From NCBI GenBank assembly GCA_026707905.1, contig JAPOVY010000007.1:1-40408 (forward strand): a stretch of 40,408 nucleotides of DNA. The letters run 5' to 3'. The position numbers and the translations under genes were made by a program. Positions within the stretch are counted from its first letter, which is position 1. Each line of letters starts with the position of its first letter. This document shows positions 1 to 8,852 of this stretch, one piece after another. The stretch is from Gammaproteobacteria bacterium. Its GTDB lineage: Bacteria; Pseudomonadota; Gammaproteobacteria; Pseudomonadales; Azotimanducaceae. The notes under the pieces are model-generated. The model had not been told where the DNA came from. It ran no database searches and saw nothing but the letters and a program-made list of their open reading frames with translations.

Positions 1-186
1 TCGCGATCGGGCGCATTTTTATATGTGGAATTTGCAGAAGATTATTTTCACAACCTACATATTTTTGTTTTATATTACGGACAAGTTATTAAAAGATATT
101 CCTAACCTATAAATCTTGCACTAATTCTCTAATAGTCCTTATCTTCCTATATGCAAAATTAGCGGCTCGCTCTTCGTATTAATCAT
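1..186 (+). promoter_or_regulatory. AT-rich leader upstream of transketolase
   Basis: This stretch is clearly richer in A and T than the rest of the window, especially about 15-160, and contains no convincing ORF. It ends directly at the transketolase start codon, so it most likely holds that gene's promoter and 5' leader. A loose -35-like TTGTTT near 65-70 and a TATTAA-like element about 16 bases later can be picked out, but in such AT-rich DNA they carry little weight. No clear Shine-Dalgarno sequence precedes the ATG at 187. Confidence 0.35.
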
Positions 187-2175
187 ATGGAATCCAGCAA
201 AGAACGTGCCAACGCTATCCGTGCATTGGCTATGGATGCTGTTCAGCAAGCTAATTCAGGTCATCCCGGTGCGCCAATGGGACTCGCGGATACGGCCGAA
301 GTCCTTTGGCTGCAATACTTGCGTTTTAATCCAAAAAACCCACATTGGTTCAATCGCGATCGGTTCGTACTTTCGAACGGTCATGGTTCCATGTTGCTCT
401 ACGCTGTATTGCACCTGACGGGTTACGACGTATCTATCGACGACATACGTAACTTCCGACAGCTTCATTCAAAAACAGCTGGCCATCCTGAATATGGCGA
501 GTGTCCCGGCATAGAAACTACTACGGGACCCCTCGGGCAAGGCTTCGCGAATGCTGTAGGTATGGCGTTAGCCGAGACGCTGTTGGCTAGTGAATTCAAT
601 CGTGATGGCTTTGATGTCGTTGATCATCGTACGTGGGTTTGCGTCGGGGACGGATGCTTGATGGAAGGTATTTCACATGAAGCCGCGTCTCTGGCAGGCA
701 CGCTCGGACTCGGTAAGTTAATAGCTATCTATGACAGTAACGGCATTTCTATCGACGGTGAAACTAAGTATTGGTTTACTGAAAACGTCGTCGAGCGCTT
801 CAAGGCATATGGCTGGCGTGTGATCGAGAATGTCGATGGACACGACACGAACGCCATTAAGGAAGCGTTCAATGCCGCATGTGAGGCTAGTAATCAACCT
901 ACTCTAATCTACTGTAGAACGACTATTGGTTATGGTGCGCCTAACAAGGGTGGAACGGCGAGCGCGCACGGTTCGCCACTCGGCGACGATGAAATCGCGC
1001 TAGTTCGCGAACAGTTAGGTTGGTCACACGAGCCCTTTACGGTTCCAGAATCAATCTACGCAGAATGGAACTCGACAGAGCGAGGTGCGCTACTCGAAGA
1101 AGAATGGGAAACCAAAATGACGGCGTACGCCGAGGCATATCCTAGCCTCGCGCGCGAACTAACTCGACGAATCTCCGGCGAACTACCAGATGGTTGGGAA
1201 GATAGCATCAATGAATTCGCGAAGCGGGGACAAAGAGAAGGTGCGTCGCTTGAGACGCGCAAAGCGTCTGGTCAGTGTCTGGACGTACTCGGTCCAATCG
1301 TCACTGATTTACTCGGCGGCTCCGCTGACCTGACCGGATCCAACAACACGCAATGGGATGGCGCAGGTTGGTTGTGGGAAGGCGGACGCTATCTGAACTA
1401 TGGTGTACGTGAATTTGGAATGACGGCAATCGCCAATGGCTTGTCATTGCACGGCGGGTTTATTCCCTACACGGGAACATTCCTAGTGTTCATGGAGTAT
1501 GCTCGTAATGCGGTACGTCTATCCACGCTCATGGGGCTCCGGCATATCTTTGTCTACACACACGATTCTGTGGGATTGGGCGAAGACGGACCGACACATC
1601 AACCCATAGAACAACTGACCAACCTACGGACGACTCCAAACCTCGCAGTATGGCGTCCATGCGATGTCGCAGAAACTGCAATTTCTTGGCGGGAAGCACT
1701 TCGACGGACTGATGGTCCGTGTGCCATCGTATTGACTCGCCAAAAAACGCAACCACAGCTTCGCGACGATGAAACGTTCAATAACATCGAAAGAGGTGGG
1801 TACACGCTACGGCGCGAATCATCGGCGTTACAGCTGATCCTGATAGCTACCGGATCTGAAGTCGAAGTTGCACAAGCCGCTGCTGACCAACTGGAGAAAG
1901 AAGGAGTTGGCGTAAGGGTTGTTTCGATGCCATCGGTCGATCGGTTTTTGGCGCAATCCGTCGACTATCAGGAGTCTGTTTTGCCAAAGGAAATGCGCAA
2001 TCGAATTGCAGTAGAAGCCGCACACCCGGACTATTGGCGTCGATTTGTGGGACTTGACGGCGACGTCGTAGGGATCGGTCGCTACGGGCTGTCTGCGCCA
2101 GGACCCGAAGTCATGGCTGAACTTGGCATCGATCCTGCAAATGTCGTAAACGCTGCCACTGAATTGCTAGCGTAA
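187..2175 (+). CDS. tkt: Transketolase
   Basis: Thiamine-diphosphate enzyme of the non-oxidative pentose phosphate pathway that moves two-carbon ketol units between sugar phosphates in the cytoplasm. The 662-residue length matches bacterial transketolases. Visible motifs are SGHPGAP (His26), the GHG at 65-67, GPLGQG at 114-119, the ThDP/metal motif beginning GDG at 154-156 and the catalytic-Glu segment GVREFGM around 406-412. The N-terminus starting at this ATG aligns with the normal family start, which decides the start despite a weak ribosome binding site. pgk follows after only three bases, so the two are almost certainly co-transcribed; tkt and pgk are also near neighbours in many proteobacteria, often with epd and fba, which are absent here. 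RpiA of the same pathway lies 5.4 kb downstream on the other strand. Confidence 0.97.
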   Translation: MESSKERANAIRALAMDAVQQANSGHPGAPMGLADTAEVLWLQYLRFNPKNPHWFNRDRFVLSNGHGSMLLYAVLHLTGYDVSIDDIRNFRQLHSKTAGHPEYGECPGIETTTGPLGQGFANAVGMALAETLLASEFNRDGFDVVDHRTWVCVGDGCLMEGISHEAASLAGTLGLGKLIAIYDSNGISIDGETKYWFTENVVERFKAYGWRVIENVDGHDTNAIKEAFNAACEASNQPTLIYCRTTIGYGAPNKGGTASAHGSPLGDDEIALVREQLGWSHEPFTVPESIYAEWNSTERGALLEEEWETKMTAYAEAYPSLARELTRRISGELPDGWEDSINEFAKRGQREGASLETRKASGQCLDVLGPIVTDLLGGSADLTGSNNTQWDGAGWLWEGGRYLNYGVREFGMTAIANGLSLHGGFIPYTGTFLVFMEYARNAVRLSTLMGLRHIFVYTHDSVGLGEDGPTHQPIEQLTNLRTTPNLAVWRPCDVAETAISWREALRRTDGPCAIVLTRQKTQPQLRDDETFNNIERGGYTLRRESSALQLILIATGSEVEVAQAAADQLEKEGVGVRVVSMPSVDRFLAQSVDYQESVLPKEMRNRIAVEAAHPDYWRRFVGLDGDVVGIGRYGLSAPGPEVMAELGIDPANVVNAATELLA

Positions 2176-2178
2176 CAA

Positions 2179-3336
2179 ATGGCGGTCATCCAGCTCACCG
2201 ATCTCCAACTACAGAACAAACGGGTTCTAATCCGCACTGACCTGAACGTACCGCTTGACGGAACCAAGATTACCAATGATCGACGTATACGCGCTACGTT
2301 ACCTACGATTGAGCTTGCTCTTGATCGAGGTGCCGGTGTGTTGGTCGTTTCTCATTTGGGACGCCCAAAGACGGGGGTAGATAACGCTCACCTATCCCTT
2401 CAACCCGTCGCTGATTGCCTACGAGTACTGCTAAAGCGTCCAGTGGAACTTATTAAGGAGTGGCACAGTGGGTTGGATGTGAATGCAGGTGAGGTCAAGC
2501 TACTCGAGAACATTCGTTTCCATTCGGGTGAAACGAAAAACGATCCTGAATTAGCTCGTTCGCTTGCGTCACTTTGTGACGTCTACGTCAACGACGCATT
2601 TGGAACGGCACATCGAGCACATGCCTCAACGCATGGCATCGTAAAGTACGCGACCGAATCATGTGCGGGCATGCTACTTGCGGCTGAAATCGAAGCCCTA
2701 GAACAAGCATTGGCGAATCCGAAGCGTCCGCTAGTGGCGGTTTTAGGCGGTTCGAAAATATCTGGCAAGCTGGAGGTCCTACACAACTTAAAAAGCCTAG
2801 CCGATAAGTTGCTTGTCGGCGGAGGCATGGCCAATACGCTCCTACTCGCAACGGGTGTTAATGTTGGTAACTCACTCGTCGAGAAAGAACTCATCAACGA
2901 CGCCAAGGCAATACTTGAAGCTGCTGAAATTCCTTTACCGGTGGACGTTATGACATCGGAATCGATCGATGCTGAGAGTCACGCGTTTTTGCGACTGACT
3001 GATTGCATTCCGAGCCACGAGGCTATCGTTGATGTCGGACCCGAAACGGCTCGCCAATACGCTAAGACAATCGCTGAGGCAGGCACGGTCATATGGAACG
3101 GTCCCATGGGCATCTTTGAAATCCAGCAATTCGCAGAAGGTACACGGCAAGTCGCAAATGCGATAGCAAACACCAACGCATATACGCTCGCAGGTGGAGG
3201 CGATACGATCGCGGCCATCGAGCAGTTCGACATTTCCCATCGCCTTGATTACATTTCAACCGGTGGCGGCGCATTCCTTGAGTTCATTGAAGGGAAACAA
3301 TTGCCGGGAATAGAAGTGTTACAGCGCGACTCATGA
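2179..3336 (+). CDS. pgk: Phosphoglycerate kinase
   Basis: Cytoplasmic glycolytic/gluconeogenic kinase interconverting 1,3-bisphosphoglycerate plus ADP with 3-phosphoglycerate plus ATP. The 385-residue length fits the family. Signature elements in order: RTDLNVPLD (about 19-27), SHLGRPK, the ENIRF segment followed by HSGETKND, the hinge motif LGGSKISGKLEVL, and the C-terminal nucleotide-binding glycine stretches AGGGDT and STGGGAFLEF. It starts three bases after the transketolase stop and is followed 45 bases later by a flavin-dependent dehydrogenase on the same strand, suggesting one transcription unit. No unusual residues were noticed. Confidence 0.97.
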   Translation: MAVIQLTDLQLQNKRVLIRTDLNVPLDGTKITNDRRIRATLPTIELALDRGAGVLVVSHLGRPKTGVDNAHLSLQPVADCLRVLLKRPVELIKEWHSGLDVNAGEVKLLENIRFHSGETKNDPELARSLASLCDVYVNDAFGTAHRAHASTHGIVKYATESCAGMLLAAEIEALEQALANPKRPLVAVLGGSKISGKLEVLHNLKSLADKLLVGGGMANTLLLATGVNVGNSLVEKELINDAKAILEAAEIPLPVDVMTSESIDAESHAFLRLTDCIPSHEAIVDVGPETARQYAKTIAEAGTVIWNGPMGIFEIQQFAEGTRQVANAIANTNAYTLAGGGDTIAAIEQFDISHRLDYISTGGGAFLEFIEGKQLPGIEVLQRDS

Positions 3337-3381
3337 CGTTCATCGAAAGTCACGTGCAACATCACGTAAGCTAGAAATAAG

Positions 3382-4782
3382 ATGCCTTCGCAATCAACCG
3401 CGACCGAGGAGTTTTGGTCAAAGGCGATGGGTGTATTCGCTGCGCATCAAATCAAGACCGAGCCTGATGATCTCGCAAACTGGGGAACTGACTGGACCAA
3501 AAGCTTTCGAGTCGATCCGCTCGCGATCGTATTTCCAGAATCAATCGATCAAATCGTACACCTTGTGAAACGCGCCCCCGAATGGGGAGTTGCACTCGTA
3601 CCTTCGGGAGGGCGTACTGGTCTTTCTGGCGGCGCGGTTGCGCCTAATCAGGAAATCGTCGTGTCGCTCGATCGCATGAACAAGATACTGGCGTTCCATG
3701 AGACCGACAAGATCGTGCACTGCCAAGCTGGATTAGTTACCCTGCAGCTCCAGGCTTTCGCGATCGAACACGGGTTGTTCTATCCGGTTGACTTCTCTTC
3801 TTCTGGTTCTAGCCAGATAGGAGGAAATATCGCGACCAATGCCGGTGGCATTCGGGTTATTCGATACGGTATGACACGTCGATGGGTAGCAGGTCTCACG
3901 GTAGTCACAGGCACGGGTGAGGTATTGAAGCTCAATCACGGACTGATCAAAAACGCAACAGGCTACGATCTGCGCCATCTTTTTGTAGGATCCGAAGGTA
4001 CCTTAGGAATCGTGGTTGAGGCGGAGATGCGCTTAATACCTCAGCCTGAGGAGCAGCAAGTCATGGTGCTCGCCATTTCAGATTTAGACCGAATATTGGA
4101 TGTGTTGCGAGCATTTCAAAGCACTGTGGAACTCTCTGCATTCGAGTTTTTCTCCGAACTGGCGTTGCAGAAGGTACTTGCCCATCGAGACGTACCACGT
4201 CCATTCTCGAACGCGAGTCCCTTCTACGCGTTGCTCGAGTATGACGCAAATCAATTCGAAGTCGCGAACGAAACATTCGAACGTGTTCTAGAAGCAGGAA
4301 GCGTCGTCGATGGAGTCGTTAGCCAGTCGCTAAGTCAAGCAACGGCACTATGGGCGCTCCGTGAAGGGATCAGTGAATCCATTGCTTCATTCACGCCATA
4401 CAAGAATGACATATCCGTCAGAATCGGTGAAGTTCCCGGCTTTTTAAAGGACGTCGATCGCATTGTCACCCAACACTATCCTGACCTGGAGGTCGTCTGG
4501 TTTGGCCATATCGGTGATGGCAATCTACATTTGAACATTCTTAAACCTGCAGAACTAGCCATTGACGATTTCTATCAACGATGCCATGAGATTAGTCCGA
4601 AGCTATTCAGCCTAATCCAGAACCGTGAAGGCAGCATTTCTGCCGAACACGGCGTAGGTTTACTTAAACGTGATTTCTTGAACTACTCGAGATCCGACGA
4701 GGAAATCCGATTAATGCGAGAACTCAAACGCGTCTTTGATCCATACAGAATTCTTAACCCAAACAAGCTTATAACGGCTTAA
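3382..4782 (+). CDS. FAD-binding D-2-hydroxyacid dehydrogenase (D2HGDH/GlcD-like)
   Basis: Flavoprotein of the VAO/GlcD family that oxidises D-2-hydroxyacids, such as D-2-hydroxyglutarate or D-lactate, and passes electrons to an acceptor other than NAD. The 466 residues show the FAD-binding PCMH domain (PSGGRTGLSGGAV around 73-85, then SSSGSSQIGGNIATNAGG) and the C-terminal FAD-linked oxidase domain with HIGDGNLHLNI and AEHGVGLL, typical of the D-2-hydroxyglutarate dehydrogenase branch. No iron-sulfur motif is present, so it is not a YdiJ-type fusion. In pseudomonads a similar gene lies near serA and rpiA, and rpiA is also close here. D-2-hydroxyglutarate is produced as a side reaction of SerA, so that is a reasonable substrate guess; D-lactate or glycolate cannot be excluded. 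Confidence 0.85.
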   Translation: MPSQSTATEEFWSKAMGVFAAHQIKTEPDDLANWGTDWTKSFRVDPLAIVFPESIDQIVHLVKRAPEWGVALVPSGGRTGLSGGAVAPNQEIVVSLDRMNKILAFHETDKIVHCQAGLVTLQLQAFAIEHGLFYPVDFSSSGSSQIGGNIATNAGGIRVIRYGMTRRWVAGLTVVTGTGEVLKLNHGLIKNATGYDLRHLFVGSEGTLGIVVEAEMRLIPQPEEQQVMVLAISDLDRILDVLRAFQSTVELSAFEFFSELALQKVLAHRDVPRPFSNASPFYALLEYDANQFEVANETFERVLEAGSVVDGVVSQSLSQATALWALREGISESIASFTPYKNDISVRIGEVPGFLKDVDRIVTQHYPDLEVVWFGHIGDGNLHLNILKPAELAIDDFYQRCHEISPKLFSLIQNREGSISAEHGVGLLKRDFLNYSRSDEEIRLMRELKRVFDPYRILNPNKLITA

Positions 4783-4805
4783 TTCACAAGCAACTTACGG
4801 TTCGA

Positions 4806-5966
4806 TTACCAATTGTTATCGGAACCGTCACGCCTATGGAATTCAGGCGGCCAACTATTCAATGGCGCAGGTCGTTCAAGTGCTAACGCCTCATTGAATT
4901 CAATGCCTAGACCTGGTTCCTCTCTTGGTGCTGCATACCCATCTTCAAAATGCAGTTGCTTCGGAAAAAGATCTTGAGCGTAGCTGCCAGGGGCACGTGG
5001 CATCTCCTGAACGCCTACGTTGGTGGTTGCCATACAAAGCGCAACACCCGCCGCCGCACTGACCGGGCCAAGAGGATTATGGGGCACGATATCTATGTAG
5101 TGCGTTTCGCACCAGTGAGCGATTTTGAGCGCTTCGGTCAGACCTCCCGCGATACATAAGTCGATTCGGGCGTAGTTGATCAGTTCCTCTTCAATAACTT
5201 CCCTGAATCCCCACTTAGATGACCACTGTTCTCCTGCCGCAATCGGCACGCTAACTTGACGTGCCAACGTTCGATAGGATGCGGGGTTTTCCGATCGCAA
5301 TGGGTCTTCAATGAAAAACATGTTGAATGGTTCAAGTGCCTTACAGAGAGCGACAGCATTCGCCATATCTAATCGTGTATGCACATCAATGCATAGATTG
5401 ACGCCATCTCCTACTGCTTCTTTAATTGCTGAAATTAACTCTACGCCACGCGATATCGCCTCTCGAGGTTCAAAAAGAGCACCACTCTCGTTAGATTCTG
5501 ATAGATCCGCCGGTAAGTCGAAACGTGCGAATTTCCAACCTTGTTTCGTTGTCTCGCTGCAACTTTCGACGGTATCAGCCAAACTCGCGCCGCGGTTATG
5601 TGGATAGCAAACAACCTTATCTCGAACAGGACCGCCTAGCAGTCGGTAGACAGGGAGATCTAACGCCTTCCCTTTGATATCCCATAGCGCGATATCAATC
5701 GCGCTGATCGCGCACGAATAAACTCTATCCGCTGGAAAGAACGACCGTCGAAACATGCGTTGCCACAGCCGTTCGGTCGCCAGTGAATCTGCGCCGACGC
5801 AAAGATCACCGAGATGTTGGATCGCTTGCTGAACCGCACCGCCCCAATGACCAATTCCGACTTCACCGAGACCGGTGATTCCGTTGTCGGTCTCGATTTT
5901 GACGATGAAGTACTTCCGTTGTGTTTCGTCAAGGAAAATGAAACTCTCGATCGATTCGATCTTCAA
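4806..5966 (-). CDS. Enolase-superfamily acid-sugar dehydratase (mandelate racemase/galactonate dehydratase-like)
   Basis: A 386-residue enolase-superfamily protein with the N-terminal capping domain (about 1-120) followed by a TIM barrel. Metal ligands are recognisable as Asp in CIDVHTRLD, Glu in FIEDPL and Glu in AAGEQW. The Asp-x-His pattern after barrel strand three, plus a later His in VPHNPLGP and Glu in VQEM, resembles D-galactonate/D-mannonate dehydratases, which remove water from sugar acids to give 2-keto-3-deoxy acids. The exact sugar acid cannot be read from sequence. It follows a CmcJ/NvfI-type oxygenase by 27 bases on the same strand and probably shares its transcript. No KDG kinase or aldolase is adjacent, so its product would be handled elsewhere. 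Confidence 0.85.
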   Translation of the reverse strand: MKIESIESFIFLDETQRKYFIVKIETDNGITGLGEVGIGHWGGAVQQAIQHLGDLCVGADSLATERLWQRMFRRSFFPADRVYSCAISAIDIALWDIKGKALDLPVYRLLGGPVRDKVVCYPHNRGASLADTVESCSETTKQGWKFARFDLPADLSESNESGALFEPREAISRGVELISAIKEAVGDGVNLCIDVHTRLDMANAVALCKALEPFNMFFIEDPLRSENPASYRTLARQVSVPIAAGEQWSSKWGFREVIEEELINYARIDLCIAGGLTEALKIAHWCETHYIDIVPHNPLGPVSAAAGVALCMATTNVGVQEMPRAPGSYAQDLFPKQLHFEDGYAAPREEPGLGIEFNEALALERPAPLNSWPPEFHRRDGSDNNW

Positions 5967-5993
5967 AGGCGTACTCCGATTCGAATTGGTTTG

Positions 5994-6971
5994 TTAGTCC
6001 TTTAATAAGAAGACACTGACACGGTGCTCGCAACTTTGCCTGTGCTCTACATCGCCCTGAGGAAGCGGCGCTTCAAACGCTGAGTGGTACGTGTTGTAAA
6101 CCGTTTTACCATCGTCAGTTTTGTGGTATTCAAATAGATTCAACACCAGTACTTCGTTCGTCGTCATGCTCGGGTAGTAGTACCAACGTTGATCTTCGTT
6201 GTAGCGCAACGACAATTGATTGGTAACCTGCCCCGACATCGTAAAACCTTTCAAACCGGACGAAACGAGGTCGTCGTGCTGCACAGTGCTCGCATCCAAC
6301 ACAGCTAAAGGTAAATGTTGAAGGGGCCTGCTCATATGGACTGTGCGCCAGAAATTAATCATCATATGTCCTCGCACTTCGTCCCGATCAAATCGATTTC
6401 GCCACCCGTACGCGTGATCCTTATTGCCAAACGCCATCGCGTTTTCTGCATAGTCATCTGCCGTCCGCCCGTAGTCGTTGTGCACCACGAGACCAAAGAA
6501 TGGGTTCGGCGTATTCTCGCCACGTCGAAGCAACATGTTAGGCTGATCTATCTCTATTCGTTCCGCTGGTAGCAGGATGTTGCGGATGATGTCGTCAACT
6601 TCTGGTAGGTAATGCAGTTCGACTTCGTTCACGGCCGCGTCTGAGTTCAAATCCACAGAATGGTCGCCTGCGGCATCAGTGGCTCCGAACGCACCGGAAT
6701 CCCAGTTTTGAACTTTGGATTCGTGCTGTAAAAGCACGAAACCATGTTTCTTGAAGAATCGGCTATGAAAGTTCGCCTCCCCGTCGTCTTCGGATGCTTG
6801 AAGCTCTCGCCCATCCAAAATGTCAATGCTCGGTGCTTCGCCAAACGGATAGGTTCCCGGCGTGGGTTGTTGAGTTTTTACGTCGATCACCACCTTTCGA
6901 TCACTCGTAAAGCCCGGCATGAACAAGCCATTCAATCGTGTTGATACTGTCGATACGCCTGTGTTGCTCAT
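5994..6971 (-). CDS. CmcJ/NvfI-family Fe(II)/2OG-type oxygenase
   Basis: A 325-residue protein resembling the CmcJ/NvfI family of hydroxylases/desaturases, known mainly from cephamycin and fungal meroterpenoid biosynthesis. Supporting segments are VVHNDYG (an HxD facial-triad candidate), the family-like MINFWRTVHMSRPLQ with LAVLDAST, and a C-terminal His/Arg region NTYHSAFEAP followed by RQSCEHR that could supply the distal histidine and 2OG-binding arginine. A clear AGGAGA ribosome binding site lies about nine bases upstream of the ATG, fixing the start. The downstream partner is a sugar-acid dehydratase. The substrate is unknown, and there is no surrounding antibiotic cluster, so a catabolic role is as likely as a biosynthetic one. 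Confidence 0.75.
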   Translation of the reverse strand: MSNTGVSTVSTRLNGLFMPGFTSDRKVVIDVKTQQPTPGTYPFGEAPSIDILDGRELQASEDDGEANFHSRFFKKHGFVLLQHESKVQNWDSGAFGATDAAGDHSVDLNSDAAVNEVELHYLPEVDDIIRNILLPAERIEIDQPNMLLRRGENTPNPFFGLVVHNDYGRTADDYAENAMAFGNKDHAYGWRNRFDRDEVRGHMMINFWRTVHMSRPLQHLPLAVLDASTVQHDDLVSSGLKGFTMSGQVTNQLSLRYNEDQRWYYYPSMTTNEVLVLNLFEYHKTDDGKTVYNTYHSAFEAPLPQGDVEHRQSCEHRVSVFLLKD

Positions 6972-7556
6972 AGCTTCTATCTCCTAAAGAGAACCCGCGA
7001 AAACCCGTGCCACTGCTATGACACAGGTTCAACGAAGTCAACCATTCAATCTAGTAAATCAGCACCCGAATTATCAAGCTAAGCGTCGTCTCGGCTTTTT
7101 CGAAGATTGGATTTAGCAAGCGTGCTCTTAATCGCGAGATCAACGAGTTTTGCTTGAATCAGCGCATTTGACTTCCGAGGTCAGCGCATCAGGCGCTGAA
7201 TGCAATGGGCGTCAATTCAAACGGCAAAAACTCCATCAGACAGCTAATAGCATGGAATTCACGATTTTCGTCCAGCGTATTCATGTCGCTTTTGACAGAC
7301 GTATTTCACGCAGTAGCGTTTGATTCTTAGCGTAGAGGGTTATTTACGGCAGCCGACTTAGCTCCTCTTGGACTAGACTAGCTCTGGTTTGTGTCAACGG
7401 AACGTTCGGCGGACTCTCTGAGTCTGAATTGGTAGTAATCTTGCTCAAACATCGGGATTCTTATCCGTCGAAGCAAAAGAACTTTTAGATAAGCACGGAT
7501 TACGTGAGCCCGCCGTTGAGGGTTACCAGGTTTCCTCTAATCTTGATGTTAGCGGG
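6972..7556. other. Intergenic stretch without an intact gene
   Basis: About 585 bases separate the oxygenase gene from the end of rpiA. No complete ORF with coding character was found. The part nearest 6971 must hold the promoter of the oxygenase-dehydratase pair. A direct repeat TCAGCGCAT at 7159-7167 and 7181-7189, the second forming a 7-bp hairpin with GCGCTGA at 7193-7199, lies about 190-230 bases upstream of the oxygenase start. The right end carries an open frame with no start codon, listed separately. The rest shows nothing recognisable and may be decayed sequence. Confidence 0.5.
7181..7199. repeat. Small hairpin with nearby direct repeat
   Basis: TCAGCGC at 7181-7187 pairs perfectly with GCGCTGA at 7193-7199 around a 5-base loop, and the left arm sequence TCAGCGCAT also occurs directly at 7159-7167. 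There is no T-run, so a terminator is unlikely. An operator upstream of the minus-strand oxygenase gene is possible but unproven. Confidence 0.3.
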
Positions 7557-7568
7557 TCAGTTCAATAA
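7428..7568 (+). pseudogene. Possible C-terminal remnant of a lost gene
   Basis: An open frame of 46 codons ending in TAA at 7566-7568 contains no ATG, GTG or TTG before its likely coding part, yet reads like real protein, for example SVEAKELLDKHGLREPAVEG. It overlaps the 3' end of rpiA by 12 bases in the converging direction. A stop codon at 7425-7427 cuts it off upstream, while the adjacent frame just before reads GTFGGLSESEL, as if frameshifted. It may be the tail of a decayed gene that once converged on rpiA. The family was not recognised, and it could be chance. Confidence 0.2.
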
Positions 7569-8297
7569 CGTCTCGCAGCAAACATCAATTGCATTCCACT
7601 TCGACGCATGTCGTTGACGTATCGTTTTAGTGCAACGTAACTCAACGCCACAATCGTGTCCAACTAGTGTTACCGACGGTCGGTTTTCCGAAAAAATGCC
7701 GTTTTCAACCACGCCAGGAATGTTGTTAAGTCGCCGTTCGACGCTTTCCGGATCGCTGAGATCAAGACGTTCCACGTCAAGGATTAGGTTGCCGTTGTCT
7801 GTTTGAACGCCTTCTCGTTCCGTAGGTAAGCCGCCCAATTGCACTATTTGAGCTTCAACATGTGCCTTTGCCATAGGAATCACTTCAACTGGCAAGGGGC
7901 ATTCGCCCAAGCGTTCGACTACTTTGGATTTATCAACGAGACATACAAAACTGTCGCTAAGAGAGGCTACTATCTTTTCTCGCGTAAGCGCACCGCCGGC
8001 TCCTTTAATCAGTGCACCAAGAGCATCGACTTCGTCTGCACCGTCAATATAGAGAGCCGCTCGTTCGCCGCAATTTGAATCCAGCACCTCAACGCCGATT
8101 TCTTGTAGCGCTCGAGTCGATGCATCTGAACTAGAGAAAGCGCCACGCAAATCGAGGTTCCGCTTTCCTAGCTCATCGATATAGAAGTTCACCGTCGATC
8201 CCGTCCCAACGCCTAGTATGTCTTTAGGGCTGAGCCACGCGTGCGTCAGTTCGATCGCAACTTCTGCGACCCTTTGCTTTAGTTGATCTTGACTCAC
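7557..8297 (-). CDS. rpiA: Ribose-5-phosphate isomerase A
   Basis: Interconverts ribose 5-phosphate and ribulose 5-phosphate in the pentose phosphate pathway, upstream of transketolase action. The 246 residues show the family motifs GVGTGSTV, the active-site DGADEVD, KGAGGALTREKIV and the later PGVVENGIF. Typical RpiA is about 220 residues and ends shortly after the strand corresponding to PSVTLVGHDCGV. Here about 25 extra residues follow with no similarity to the family that I recognise, which may reflect loss of the original stop codon. The gene lies 24 bases downstream of def on the same strand and closes the zapB-like to rpiA block. The start at 8297 matches the usual N-terminus. Confidence 0.95.
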   Translation of the reverse strand: MSQDQLKQRVAEVAIELTHAWLSPKDILGVGTGSTVNFYIDELGKRNLDLRGAFSSSDASTRALQEIGVEVLDSNCGERAALYIDGADEVDALGALIKGAGGALTREKIVASLSDSFVCLVDKSKVVERLGECPLPVEVIPMAKAHVEAQIVQLGGLPTEREGVQTDNGNLILDVERLDLSDPESVERRLNNIPGVVENGIFSENRPSVTLVGHDCGVELRCTKTIRQRHASKWNAIDVCCETLLN

Positions 8298-8321
8298 ACA
8301 AGATTCCTCAAGCGTTGAGCA

Positions 8322-8852
8322 CTATTCAACTTGCTCGTTGAATTCCGCTTCCGAAACCAGTAAATCAGGTTCCTTCACACGATCGATATAGAGCACACCA
8401 TCCAGATGATCGATCTCGTGCTGGCAAACAGTAGAAAGGAAGCCATCGAACTCCATCGAACGTGATTTAGCAGCGAGATCCATGAAGTCCAATCGGATGT
8501 GTTGAGGTCGTTCTACGTAGCCTCTTTTCCCTGGTACCGACAAACAACCCTCCCAATAACCCGCTGTCGGTCCATCGAGTACGGTCACGACAGGATTGAT
8601 GCAGATCGTACGTACAAGGCTCTCGCCCCCTTCAACATAGCCGTTGTCTTCCGGAACATCGAATAGCACCACCCTCAATTGCTCACCGATCTGTGGTGCC
8701 GCAAGTCCAATGCCTTTGGCTTCTAAAAGCGTGTCGGTCATGTCGCGGACTAATCGTCGCATCATTGGTGAGCGAATCTGACTTTTCGTGACCTCCTCGG
8801 ATCGTTCCCTAAGACTAGAGGTACCAACCGTTAAGATTTTGCGAACACTCAT
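8322..8852 (-). CDS. def: Peptide deformylase
   Basis: Metalloenzyme that removes the formyl group from the initiator methionine of new proteins. All three signature motifs are present in 176 residues: GIGLAAPQIG at 47-56, EGCLS at 101-105 (metal ligand Cys103) and QHEIDHLDG with His145, Glu146 and His149. Its ATG overlaps the stop codon of the upstream 5-formyltetrahydrofolate cyclo-ligase by four bases (ATGA), so translational coupling is likely. Pairing with a folate enzyme makes metabolic sense, since formyl-folates supply formyl-Met-tRNA. It is more usual to find def next to fmt, which is not in this window, so this may be one of two deformylase copies. Confidence 0.95.
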   Translation of the reverse strand: MSVRKILTVGTSSLRERSEEVTKSQIRSPMMRRLVRDMTDTLLEAKGIGLAAPQIGEQLRVVLFDVPEDNGYVEGGESLVRTICINPVVTVLDGPTAGYWEGCLSVPGKRGYVERPQHIRLDFMDLAAKSRSMEFDGFLSTVCQHEIDHLDGVLYIDRVKEPDLLVSEAEFNEQVE

